A stretch of 21,495 nt of DNA from Bacillota bacterium (lineage in GTDB: Bacteria > Bacillota > Clostridia > Oscillospirales > Oscillospiraceae). A program made the translations under genes and the position numbers. The notes below the pieces were generated by a model. That model did no database searches, was not told the DNA's origin, and was given only the letters and a program-made list of their open reading frames with translations. Below are positions 1 through 6,927 of the stretch, piece after piece. The stretch's first letter is position 1. Each line of letters begins with the position of its first letter. The stretch covers positions 1 through 21,495 of the forward strand of contig JAEXWS010000217.1 in NCBI GenBank assembly GCA_023406225.1, given 5' to 3'.

Positions 1-85
1 GCCCCATGGTGTTCAGGTCCACGGTCTCATTTGTAAACGGTGTGACGATCGCCACGCCGGACCCTGTAAAAATCGCTTCCTTCAC
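1..85 (-). CDS. dapA: 4-hydroxy-tetrahydrodipicolinate synthase, N-terminal fragment (cut by window edge)
   Basis: Only the first 28 codons are inside the window. Read on the minus strand from a GTG start they give a protein beginning MKEAIFTGSGVAIVTPF, the typical opening of DapA, in which the first beta strand of the TIM barrel carries the G-x-x-x-A-x-x-T-P-F motif. DapA condenses pyruvate with aspartate semialdehyde, the first committed step toward diaminopimelate and lysine, in the cytoplasm. An AAAGGAG ribosome binding site lies 8 nt before the GTG. The gene is immediately downstream of asd, which makes its substrate, so the pairing supports the call. The catalytic lysine and the rest of the barrel lie outside the window, so completeness cannot be judged. 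Confidence 0.85.
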   Translation of the reverse strand, partial: MKEAIFTGSGVAIVTPFTNETVDLNTMG

Positions 86-115
86 AAAAACAACTCCTTT
101 TTAGATTTATCACAG

Positions 116-146
116 AAAAAGCGGATGCCCCAATCCGGGCATCCGC
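116..146 (-). terminator. Intrinsic terminator between asd and dapA
   Basis: A perfect 10-bp stem (121-130 with 137-146) and a 6-nt loop, followed on the minus strand by five Ts at 120-116. It starts 28 nt after the asd stop codon and ends about 30 nt before the dapA start. Either dapA depends on read-through or it has its own promoter overlapping the hairpin. A weak candidate is TTGGGG, 16 nt, GATAAA preceded by TG, on the minus strand. Confidence 0.75.
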
Positions 147-174
147 TTTCTTTTGTGTATGTGTCTGAGTGCGG

Positions 175-1266
175 TTACTTTGCGGTGATGTATCCCTTTG
201 CGCACAGCAGCTCCGCCAGCAGCACCGCGCCGCCGGCAGCGCCCCGCAGGGTGTTGTGGGAAAGGCAGACGAACTTGTAATCATACTGGCTGTCGGGCCG
301 CAGGCGGCCGATGGACACGGCCATGCCGTGCTCCAGATTCCGGTCCAGCCTGGTCTGGGGCCGGTTCTCCTCCTCGAAATAATGCAGGAACTGCTTGGGC
401 GCGGAGGGGAGGTCCAGCTCCTGGGCGGGACCGCGGAAGGCGGCCCAATCGGCTTTGATCTGCTCCATGGAAGGCGCCTTTCCATCCGCGAACTTCATGA
501 AGCAGGCGGCCATATGGCCGTCCTGGCAGGCCACCCGGAAGCATTGGGCGGTGATGGCGGGGCCCTCCGCCTTGACGATCCTGCCGTCCTCCACGCGGCC
601 CCACAGTTTCAAAGGCTCCTGCTCGGACTTCTCCTCCTCGCCGCCGATGTAGGGAATGCAGTTATCCACCATCTCGGGCCAGCGCTGGAAGGTCTTGCCC
701 GCGCCGGAAATGGCCTGATAGGTACAAACCAGGGCCTTTTCCAGCCCATATTTCCGCAGGGGGTTCAAAGCGGGGACATAGCTCTGGAGCGAGCAGTTGC
801 TCTTCACGGCGATGAAGCCCCGCTTGGTCCCCAAACGCCTGCGCTGCGCGTCGATGACCGACAGATGGTCAGCGTTGATCTCCGGCACCACCATGGGCAC
901 GTCGTCGGTCCAGCGGTGGGCGGAGTTGTTTGAGACGATGGGGCATTCCAGCTTGGCGTACCGCTCCTCCAGCGCCCGAATGTCCTCCTTTTTCATATCC
1001 ACGGCGCAGAAGCAGAAGTCCACCAGCTCCGCCATTTTTTCAGCGTCGGCCTCCGCATCCAGAACCATCAGTTTCCTGGCCTCCTCGGGCATGGGGATCT
1101 CCAGGGCCCAGCGGCCCTCCACGGCTTCTTCGTAAGGTTTCCCGGCGCTGCGGGCGCTGGCGGCGATGGCGGTGAGCTGGAACCAGGGATGGCCCTCCAT
1201 CAGTGTGATGAAGCGCTGGCCCACCATGCCCGTGCCTCCGATGACGCCGACTTTGTACTGTTTCAT
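175..1266 (-). CDS. asd: Aspartate-semialdehyde dehydrogenase, archaeal/fungal-like subclass
   Basis: A 363-residue enzyme that reduces aspartyl-4-phosphate to aspartate semialdehyde with NADPH, the branch point to lysine/DAP, threonine and methionine. The nucleotide-binding loop GGTGMVG is at residues 10-16 and the catalytic cysteine is C158 in SNCSLQSY; a substrate-binding region with VACQDGHMAACF follows. The segment ASARSAGKPY and the block DVPMVVPEINADHL resemble the yeast Hom2/archaeal type rather than the usual enterobacterial or Bacillus Asd. The ATG at 1266 is chosen because AGGAGG sits 8-9 nt upstream; an extension 13 codons longer has no ribosome binding site. It lies just upstream of dapA on the same strand, which fits lysine/DAP synthesis. 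Its promoter candidate lies about 145 nt upstream, giving a long leader. Confidence 0.93.
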   Translation of the reverse strand: MKQYKVGVIGGTGMVGQRFITLMEGHPWFQLTAIAASARSAGKPYEEAVEGRWALEIPMPEEARKLMVLDAEADAEKMAELVDFCFCAVDMKKEDIRALEERYAKLECPIVSNNSAHRWTDDVPMVVPEINADHLSVIDAQRRRLGTKRGFIAVKSNCSLQSYVPALNPLRKYGLEKALVCTYQAISGAGKTFQRWPEMVDNCIPYIGGEEEKSEQEPLKLWGRVEDGRIVKAEGPAITAQCFRVACQDGHMAACFMKFADGKAPSMEQIKADWAAFRGPAQELDLPSAPKQFLHYFEEENRPQTRLDRNLEHGMAVSIGRLRPDSQYDYKFVCLSHNTLRGAAGGAVLLAELLCAKGYITAK

Positions 1267-1328
1267 AATATGCTCCTCCTGTTGGATCGTTCCGATTCCG
1301 GTCAAATGCCGGTTCCCGTCGATTTTGG

Positions 1329-1357
1329 TTGAATGTGACTCCGGTTTGTACTATAAT
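1329..1357 (+). promoter_or_regulatory. SigA-type promoter for the SpoIID-like gene and queA
   Basis: TTGAAT (1329-1334), a 17-nt spacer and a consensus TATAAT (1352-1357). The predicted start is near 1364, about 100 nt before the SpoIID-like ATG. It faces the asd promoter, so the two transcripts would overlap by about 40 nt at their 5' ends. Confidence 0.65.
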
Positions 1358-1410
1358 GATTGCAATTGGAAAAAAAGAGCCTTGTATTTCTGGTGCGGAC
1401 ATTTGTATGT

Positions 1411-1439
1411 ATGTTAGCATACTTTTCCGTTCCCGTCAA
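1411..1439 (-). promoter_or_regulatory. SigA-type promoter for asd
   Basis: On the minus strand TTGACG (1439-1434), a 17-nt spacer and TAACAT (1416-1411), with an extended -10 TG one base upstream. The predicted start near 1404 gives an asd leader of about 138 nt. I found no convincing aptamer in that leader. Confidence 0.65.
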
Positions 1440-1462
1440 GGCTGGCGGTATCGGGAGGATTC

Positions 1463-3112
1463 ATGAAAAAAGGACTGCTGACGCTTTTGTTCGTTGTGAC
1501 ATTTTTCGGGTTAAACGCCGTCTCCGCCTCCGCCGTGGTGAACGACACGGTGAAAGTCGGGCTTCGGTACGGGTCCGGCGCGTTGTTTTCCGCCAATCTG
1601 GAAAATGCGGAGGGCAGCGGATATGAATTCGGCTACTATGACGATGACCGGGAGTTTCAGGTCCTTGGCCGGACGGAGGAGACGGCGATCTCCATGACCG
1701 CCGCCGGTTCCATTTATATGAACGCCAACGGAGCCTATTCCCCCTCCACCCCCACGGGCTCCTTCCGCAGTCTGGGGCCCTGGCACGTCCAGCTGAGCGG
1801 TTTTGATTCGTTTGACGACGCCTGGGACGCAGCGCAGGACTATGACGCGGCATATCCCGCCTGGATCGACCAGGAGTTTGTGGTCCGGGTGGGCTGCTAC
1901 GGGTCCAAGAGCGACGCAAGGGACGCCATGGACGACGCAGGCGGCGACGAAGTGGTTCAGTCCTCGGAAACGGGCGTGCTGGTGACGCGTACCGGGACAA
2001 CGGAGGTCCTGTTTGAGTTCGACTGCTGGGGCGCGCTGAATCTGGGCGTGCTGCCGGACGCCGGACGGGACGAGGCCGTTACCTGGTTCAAGGGATACCG
2101 CTATTACGGCGGGTTTGAGTATCCCCGGACCACCGGCGGGAATCTGAGCGTGGTGAACGTGGTGGACGTGGAGAGCTATGTAAAGGGCGTCATCCCCCAC
2201 GAAATGGGCGGCGAATGGCCGAAGGCGGCCCTGGAGGCCCAGGCGGTCTGCGCCCGAACCTACGTCTGCCGCAGCAGCAAGCATCTGGCGGCCTATGGCT
2301 TTGACGTGTGCGCCACCACCGACTGCCAGGTGTACAAGGGACAAAACGGCGCCACCGGGATCACCGACGCGGCGGTGGAGGACACCGCCGGAGAATGCAT
2401 CTACTACAACGGCGATCTGGCGGAAACGGTCTACCACTCCTCCGACGGCGGAGCCACGGAGGACGCGGCCAACGTTTGGGGCGGCAGCGTGCCCTATCTG
2501 ATCGGCAGGGAGGATCCCTATGAGGCCCAGACCTCCATCCCGAATTACAGCTATTCCGTCACCTATACGTCAGCGGAGCTGACGTGGGTGCTGCAAAACA
2601 GCGGCTATTCCATCGGCACCGTTCGGGATGTGTACGTATCGGAACGCACGGCCATGGGCAACGTCTATAAGGTGACCTTTGTGGACAGTGCGGGCAAGGC
2701 GCTCACGGTGAAGGGCGATTCCGCCCGCATGGCGTTTTACAGCACGACCTACGGCAAAAATGTCCCCAGCATGCGCTTTGACGTGGCCGGGGGAAGCGGC
2801 GGGGGAGGGGGCTACTATGTAAACGGCTCCCGGCTCCAGTCTCTGGAAGGCGCGGCGGTGCTCTCCGGCTCCGGCGTGAAGGGCCAGCTCTCCGGCGGCA
2901 AGCTGTACGCGGTCACCGCGTCCGGCACGGCGGCCCTGCCCGCCGCGGGAAGCTCCGGCGGCTCCGGCGGAGGCGACAGCTTTACCATCACCGGAACGGG
3001 CAACGGGCATAATGTCGGCATGAGCCAATACGGCGCCAAAGCCATGGCGGAACAGGGCTTTGACTATGAGGACATCCTCACATTTTATTATACCGACGTC
3101 ACCATCGGGTGA
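1463..3112 (+). CDS. SpoIID/LytB domain protein, secreted
   Basis: A 549-residue protein with a signal peptide (MKK, hydrophobic stretch to about residue 20, SASA cleavage region at 21-24). Residues about 107-176 look like a SPOR-type peptidoglycan-binding segment. The SpoIID/LytB domain starts near 226 with VVNVVDVESYVKGVIPHEMGGEW; E247 in PHEM matches the position of the catalytic glutamate of the SpoIID lytic transglycosylase. The family's closing motif, here GNGHNVGMSQYGAKAM, is near the C-terminus, followed by FYY. A Gly/Ser-rich linker (about 447-455) and a variable insert separate the halves. SpoIID acts on peptidoglycan during engulfment, but many paralogues act in vegetative or cortex wall remodelling, so I do not call it spoIID. 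GGGAGG precedes the ATG; queA follows after 15 nt, so the two are probably cotranscribed. Confidence 0.88.
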   Translation: MKKGLLTLLFVVTFFGLNAVSASAVVNDTVKVGLRYGSGALFSANLENAEGSGYEFGYYDDDREFQVLGRTEETAISMTAAGSIYMNANGAYSPSTPTGSFRSLGPWHVQLSGFDSFDDAWDAAQDYDAAYPAWIDQEFVVRVGCYGSKSDARDAMDDAGGDEVVQSSETGVLVTRTGTTEVLFEFDCWGALNLGVLPDAGRDEAVTWFKGYRYYGGFEYPRTTGGNLSVVNVVDVESYVKGVIPHEMGGEWPKAALEAQAVCARTYVCRSSKHLAAYGFDVCATTDCQVYKGQNGATGITDAAVEDTAGECIYYNGDLAETVYHSSDGGATEDAANVWGGSVPYLIGREDPYEAQTSIPNYSYSVTYTSAELTWVLQNSGYSIGTVRDVYVSERTAMGNVYKVTFVDSAGKALTVKGDSARMAFYSTTYGKNVPSMRFDVAGGSGGGGGYYVNGSRLQSLEGAAVLSGSGVKGQLSGGKLYAVTASGTAALPAAGSSGGSGGGDSFTITGTGNGHNVGMSQYGAKAMAEQGFDYEDILTFYYTDVTIG

Positions 3113-3127
3113 AGAACAGGGAGGACC

Positions 3128-4153
3128 ATGAAAACAAGCGATTTTTACTATGAACTGCCCCAGGAGCTGATCGCCCAGACCCCCATCGAACGGCGGGACG
3201 CCTCCCGGCTACTGACGCTGGACAAGGCTACCGGCGCCTGGGAGCACCGCCATTTCTATGAGCTGCCCGACTTTCTGACGGAGAAGGACTGCCTGATCTT
3301 GAACGACTCCCGGGTTTTGCCCGCGCGGCTTTTGGGCCAGCGGCTTCCCGGCGGCGGAGCCTGCGAGGTGCTGCTGCTCATCGACCGGGGGGAAAAGACC
3401 TGGGAGTGCCTGGTGCGTCCCGGCAAAAAGCTCCGCCCCGGCGCGAAGCTGACCTTTGGCAGCGGCGAACTGACCGCCGAGGTGGTGGGCGAGACGGACG
3501 GGGGCAACCGCCTGGTCCGCTTCGACTATCAGGGGATCTTCCTGGAGGTGCTGGAGCGCCTGGGCAAAATGCCCCTGCCGCCCTATATCAAGGAAGAGCT
3601 GGAGGACCAGGAGCGGTATCAGACCGTTTATTCCAAGGTCCTGGGCAGCGCCGCGGCCCCCACGGCGGGACTCCACTTCACGGAGGACCTGCTGAAGGCC
3701 ATTGCCGCAAAAGGCGTGGGCATCGGCTATGTGACGCTTCATGTGGGCCTTGGGACGTTTCGCCCGGTGAAGGAGGACGACCTTGAAACGCATCCCATGC
3801 ACAGCGAATACTGCGTGATCTCCCAGGAGACGGCGGACCTCATCAACCGCACCAAGGCGGGCGGCGGCCGCTGCATCTGCGTGGGGACCACCTCCTGCCG
3901 GACGCTGGAATCCTGGGCGGGAGAGGACGGGCACATGTCCGCCAGCGCCGGGTGGACGGATATTTATATCTACCCCGGCTACCGGTTCAAAGTCATGGAT
4001 GCTCTGATCACCAACTTCCATCTGCCGGAGAGCACCCTCATCATGCTGGTCTCCGCTCTGGCGGGCCGGGAGCATGTCCTGGCGGCCTATGAAGAGGCTG
4101 TGCGGGAAAAATACAGGTTTTTTTCCTTTGGCGATGCCATGTTCATCCACTGA
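3128..4153 (+). CDS. queA: S-adenosylmethionine:tRNA ribosyltransferase-isomerase
   Basis: A 341-residue enzyme, the usual family length. It transfers and isomerises the ribosyl moiety of SAM onto 7-aminomethyl-7-deazaguanine at the tRNA wobble position (34), giving epoxyqueuosine. Family hallmarks are the N-terminus DFYYELPQELIAQTP followed by RRDASRLL, the block LNDSRVLPARLLG, the central SAAAPTAGLHFTEDLL, and HVGLGTFRPVKEDDLETHPMH. The C-terminal region has TDIYIYPGYRF and ITNFHLPESTLIMLVSALAG. A GGGAGG ribosome binding site is 5-6 nt from the ATG. A strong terminator begins 4 nt after the stop, so this is the last gene of its transcript. The pathway partner tgt lies 1.5 kb downstream, separated by a metal exporter and a small protein. 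Confidence 0.97.
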   Translation: MKTSDFYYELPQELIAQTPIERRDASRLLTLDKATGAWEHRHFYELPDFLTEKDCLILNDSRVLPARLLGQRLPGGGACEVLLLIDRGEKTWECLVRPGKKLRPGAKLTFGSGELTAEVVGETDGGNRLVRFDYQGIFLEVLERLGKMPLPPYIKEELEDQERYQTVYSKVLGSAAAPTAGLHFTEDLLKAIAAKGVGIGYVTLHVGLGTFRPVKEDDLETHPMHSEYCVISQETADLINRTKAGGGRCICVGTTSCRTLESWAGEDGHMSASAGWTDIYIYPGYRFKVMDALITNFHLPESTLIMLVSALAGREHVLAAYEEAVREKYRFFSFGDAMFIH

Positions 4154-4157
4154 ATGG

Positions 4158-4190
4158 CGCCCCCGGCCCGCAGGCCGGGGGCGTTTTCTT
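4158..4190 (+). terminator. Intrinsic terminator after queA
   Basis: A perfect 11-bp GC-only stem (4158-4168 with 4173-4183), a 4-nt loop CGCA, then TTTTCTT. It begins 4 nt after the queA stop and insulates queA from the riboswitch transcript. Confidence 0.9.
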
Positions 4191-4233
4191 CATATCCGCT
4201 GCGGTTAGGGAGGACAAACGTTTGCGAATCACC

Positions 4234-4262
4234 TTGACAAGCCTGCCGGCATATGCTATTTT
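4234..4262 (+). promoter_or_regulatory. SigA-type promoter of the riboswitch-CDF transcript
   Basis: A consensus TTGACA (4234-4239), a 17-nt spacer and TATTTT (4257-4262), with an extended -10 TG at 4254-4255. The predicted start near 4269 puts the aptamer about 55 nt into the transcript. An 8-bp hairpin (about 4289-4309) lies between the start and the aptamer. Confidence 0.7.
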
Positions 4263-4323
4263 GATAGAAATCTCTTTGCACTGCATCGCGCTCCGCCCTC
4301 CGGAGCGCTGGACAACAGTACAA

Positions 4324-4404
4324 ACTGAGCAGGCGATGGGCGGTTGCCCGTGGGGCCGGGCCGCCGGAGGCGGCAGCAGATGGAAGGCGCATCTGTGGGA
4401 CAGT
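4324..4404 (+). promoter_or_regulatory. NiCo (czcD) riboswitch aptamer
   Basis: The segment fits the NiCo/czcD class, a four-way junction RNA that binds Co2+ and Ni2+ and has also been reported to respond to Fe2+. P1 is ACTG (4324-4327) with CAGT (4401-4404), followed by the conserved GAGCAGGC. P2 pairs ATGGGC with GCCCGT. The conserved CCGGG leads into P3, GCCGCC with GGCGGC around a GGA loop. P4 pairs CAGATG with CATCTG and is followed by the conserved GTGGGACAGT. The G-rich junction segments (CCGGG and GTGGGA) are those that hold the metals in the known structure. The next gene is a CDF metal exporter, the usual target of this class. Confidence 0.92.
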
Positions 4405-4429
4405 GATTCTGTTCCGCGGGTGCGTTTTT
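4388..4429 (+). terminator. Riboswitch expression-platform terminator
   Basis: Positions 4388-4403 pair with 4409-4424 over 16 bp (four G-U wobbles) around loop TGATT, followed by TTTTT (4425-4429). The 5' arm is the 3' strand of aptamer helix P4 plus the conserved GTGGGACAG, so aptamer and terminator cannot form together. This is a transcriptional ON switch: metal binding stabilises the aptamer and lets polymerase reach the CDF gene. Confidence 0.88.
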
Positions 4430-4493
4430 GTATCCGCGAACGGTCCATCCATGCGTGCCATAGAGCTATCAACCACGATTGGGAGGTAACCTT

Positions 4494-5408
4494 ATGGATC
4501 CGAAACAGCATGAGACGGTGGCGGTCCGCGTCTCCGTCGTCACCATTGCGATCAACTTGGTCCTGTCGGCCTTCAAATTTCTGGCGGGCATCCTGGCCCA
4601 TTCCGGGGCCATGCTCTCCGACGCGGTGCACTCCGCTTCCGATGTGCTGGCGACCGGGATCGTGATTTTAGGCGTCAAACTGGCGGGCAAGGCCGCCGAC
4701 GCAGACCATCCATACGGCCACGAGCGGATGGAATGCGTGGCCGCGCTGATCCTGGCGCTGATCTTAGGGGGAACGGGCCTTGGCATCGGCTGGGTGGGCG
4801 TGCGCCGCATCGCCGCGGGAACGGCGCTGGCCGCGCCCGGGCGTTTGGCGCTGGCCGCGGCGGTGATTTCCATCGCAGTAAAAGAGGCCATGTACTGGTA
4901 TACCCGCGCGGCGGCAAAGAAGATCGATTCCAGCGCCCTGATGGCGGAGGCCTGGCACCACAGGTCCGACGCGCTGTCCTCCGTGGGCAGCTTTGCAGGC
5001 ATCCTGGGGGCGCGGCTTGGATGGCCGGTCCTGGACCCGGCGGCCAGCGTGATCATCTGTTTGTTCATTCTGAAAGCCGCCTGGGGCATCCTGCGGGACG
5101 CCCTGGGAAAGATGATGGACCGGGCCTGCCCGCCGGAGGTGGTCCATGAGATGGAGGGCTCCGTTTTGAGGCAGCCGGGAGTTCTGGGGCTGGACGCCCT
5201 GAATACCCGCCTCTTTGGGGACCGGGTCTATGTGGATGTTGAGATTCGGGCGAACGGAGCGCTGACGCTGAATGAGACGCACGCCACGGCCCAGGCCGTC
5301 CACGACGCGCTGGAGGCGGATTTTCCCCAGGTGAAGCACTGCATGGTCCATGTGAATCCGGACCCGGAACCGCCTTCCCCTTGCGCCGGAGGCGATTTCG
5401 TATTATAA
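4494..5408 (+). CDS. Cation diffusion facilitator (CDF) family metal exporter
   Basis: A 304-residue inner-membrane metal/H+ antiporter. TM2 carries H46-x-x-x-D50 in VHSASDV and TM5 carries H155-x-x-x-D159 in WHHRSDALSS, together a HDHD transport site; aligned to FieF (DDHD), position 45 is His rather than Asp. The CDF signature ADADHPYGHERMECVA is at 68-83. Residues about 212-290 form the cytoplasmic dimerisation domain, ending in HCMVHVNPD. The ATG at 4494 is used because GGGAGGT is 7 nt upstream; a TTG 15 nt earlier overlaps that site. The gene sits behind a NiCo riboswitch, so Co2+, Ni2+ or Fe2+ are the likely cargo; the HDHD site alone would also allow Zn2+. Its stop codon overlaps the -10 of the next promoter candidate. 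Confidence 0.93.
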   Translation: MDPKQHETVAVRVSVVTIAINLVLSAFKFLAGILAHSGAMLSDAVHSASDVLATGIVILGVKLAGKAADADHPYGHERMECVAALILALILGGTGLGIGWVGVRRIAAGTALAAPGRLALAAAVISIAVKEAMYWYTRAAAKKIDSSALMAEAWHHRSDALSSVGSFAGILGARLGWPVLDPAASVIICLFILKAAWGILRDALGKMMDRACPPEVVHEMEGSVLRQPGVLGLDALNTRLFGDRVYVDVEIRANGALTLNETHATAQAVHDALEADFPQVKHCMVHVNPDPEPPSPCAGGDFVL

Positions 5409-5409
5409 T
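5381..5409 (+). promoter_or_regulatory. Promoter candidate for the TfoX-like gene and tgt
   Basis: TTGCGC (5381-5386), a 17-nt spacer and a consensus TATAAT (5404-5409) that contains the CDF stop codon. The predicted start near 5416 leaves a short leader with the ribosome binding site. It would free tgt from metal control by the riboswitch. Confidence 0.5.
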
Positions 5410-5432
5410 AGCCTGACGGAAGGGGGATGCGG

Positions 5433-5690
5433 ATGGAATTGACGGATCTTCCCAACATCGGGCCGGTGCTGGCCGGGAATCTTCGCGCCGTTGGCATCAA
5501 GACCGCAGAGGAGCTGCAGTCTGCCGGCGCCTGCGAGGCATGGCTCCGCATCCGGACCCGGGTGGACGGCGGCGCCTGCTTTCATCAGCTCACCGCTCTG
5601 GCGGGCGCTGAGGCGGGCATTCCCAAGAAGGACCTGCCTCTCCGGCGGAAAGAGGAGCTGAAGGCTTTTTTCGACCGGGCCGTGAAATAA
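5433..5690 (+). CDS. TfoX/Sxy C-terminal-domain-like small protein
   Basis: An 85-residue protein resembling the stand-alone C-terminal domain of TfoX/Sxy. It opens with a helix-hairpin-helix-like segment, LTDLPNIGPVLAGNLRAVGI, followed by TAEELQSAGACEAW and a second helical half with FHQLTALAGAEAGIP and a final KKDLPLRRKEELKAFFDRA. In gamma-proteobacteria full-length TfoX regulates competence; small C-domain proteins in Firmicutes have no established role, and I infer none. The ATG at 5433 is preferred over one at 5427 because GGAAGGGGG ends directly at 5426, leaving 6 nt to 5433 and none to 5427. It lies 24 nt after the CDF gene and 19 nt before tgt. Confidence 0.75.
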   Translation: MELTDLPNIGPVLAGNLRAVGIKTAEELQSAGACEAWLRIRTRVDGGACFHQLTALAGAEAGIPKKDLPLRRKEELKAFFDRAVK

Positions 5691-5709
5691 ACAAAAAGCG
5701 AGAGATGAT

Positions 5710-6843
5710 ATGTTCAATGTGCTCAAAACCGAAGGCCGCGCCCGGCGCGGCCAGTTTTCCTGCGCGCACGGGGGCGTGGTGCAGACCCCGGTCTTTATGA
5801 ACGTGGGGACCCAGGGAGCCATCAAGGGCGGTGTTTCCGCCCATGATCTGAAAGAGGTGGGCTGCCAGATCGAATTGAGCAACACCTACCATCTTCACCT
5901 GCGCCCAGGCGACAAGGTGGTGCGGCAGATGGGCGGGCTCCACAGATTTATGGACTGGGATGGCCCGATCCTGACGGATTCCGGCGGATTCCAGGTGTTT
6001 TCCCTGGCCTCCCTGCGCAAGATCAAGGAAGAGGGCGTCACCTTCGCCTCCCACATCGACGGGCACAGGATTTTCATGGGTCCGGAGGAGTCCATGCAGA
6101 TCCAGTCCAATTTGGGAAGCGACATCGCCATGGCCTTTGACGAGTGCGTGGAAAATCCGGCCACCCACGAGTATGCCAAGGCGTCCTGTGAACGGACCTA
6201 CCGCTGGCTGGAGCGGTGCGTGGCCGAGCACACGCGCTTGAACGCCCTGCCGGACACGGTGAATCCCGGGCAGATGCTCTTCGGCATCAACCAGGGGGCC
6301 ACGTTCCCGGACCTGCGCGTGTGGCACATGCAGCAGATCGCAAAGCTCCCGTGTGACGGCTATGCCATCGGCGGACTGGCCGTGGGAGAGCCGGCGGAGG
6401 TGATGTATGAGATCATTGACGCGGTGGAGCCCCACATGCCTCAGGATAAGCCCCGGTATCTCATGGGCGTCGGCACGCCCAGCAATATCATCGAGGCGGT
6501 GGCCCGGGGCGTGGACTTTTTCGACTGCGTGATGCCCTCCCGTAACGGCCGCCACGGAAAGCTGTTTACCTGGGAGGGGACGGTCAACATCCTCAATGAA
6601 AAATACCAGACCGACCCCCGGCCCATCAGCGAAAGCTGCCGGTGTCCGGCCTGCCGGAGCTTTTCCCGGGCATACCTCCGCCATCTATTCAAGGCGGACG
6701 AGGTCCTGGCGTTGCGTCTGGCGGTCCTGCACAACCTGTATTTTTACAATGAGCTGCTGTCCCGTATCCGGGAGGCCCTGGATGAGGGGAATTTTGCGGA
6801 ATTTCGGGAAACATACAGCGGCAAGATGGAACAAAGAGCCTGA
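5710..6843 (+). CDS. tgt: tRNA-guanine(34) transglycosylase
   Basis: A 377-residue bacterial-type TGT that exchanges guanine 34 of tRNA Asp, Asn, His and Tyr for the queuosine precursor preQ1. D90 in LTDSGGFQVF is the conserved general acid/base residue and D272 in FDCVMPSRNGRHG the nucleophile. The zinc site is C310, C312, C315 and H341. GVGTPSNIIEAVARGVDFF is the family's barrel-end motif. The ribosome binding site (GAGAGATGAT) is weak, which suggests partial coupling to the small gene 19 nt upstream. QueA, which acts on the product of this reaction, is encoded 1.5 kb upstream. There is no clear terminator after the stop; a promoter for yajC follows directly. Confidence 0.97.
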   Translation: MFNVLKTEGRARRGQFSCAHGGVVQTPVFMNVGTQGAIKGGVSAHDLKEVGCQIELSNTYHLHLRPGDKVVRQMGGLHRFMDWDGPILTDSGGFQVFSLASLRKIKEEGVTFASHIDGHRIFMGPEESMQIQSNLGSDIAMAFDECVENPATHEYAKASCERTYRWLERCVAEHTRLNALPDTVNPGQMLFGINQGATFPDLRVWHMQQIAKLPCDGYAIGGLAVGEPAEVMYEIIDAVEPHMPQDKPRYLMGVGTPSNIIEAVARGVDFFDCVMPSRNGRHGKLFTWEGTVNILNEKYQTDPRPISESCRCPACRSFSRAYLRHLFKADEVLALRLAVLHNLYFYNELLSRIREALDEGNFAEFRETYSGKMEQRA

Positions 6844-6858
6844 CTCAGCAGAAAGTTC

Positions 6859-6886
6859 TTGCAAAACCGTCCAGTTTTGGTATAAT
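6859..6886 (+). promoter_or_regulatory. SigA-type promoter for yajC
   Basis: TTGCAA (6859-6864), a 16-nt spacer and a consensus TATAAT (6881-6886) with an extended TG. It is 16 nt after the tgt stop; the predicted leader of yajC is about 35 nt. Confidence 0.65.
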
Positions 6887-6927
6887 GTTGTCATTCTGAT
6901 TTCACGAAGGAAAAGGAGCACTGATAC

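Noticed and set aside
1267..1404. Lysine riboswitch or T-box in the asd leader
   Set aside because: No matching core motifs and no terminator/antiterminator pair; a T7 run at about 1369-1375 on the minus strand has no stem before it.
4479..4493. Upstream TTG start for the CDF gene
   Set aside because: It overlaps the ribosome binding site that serves the ATG at 4494.
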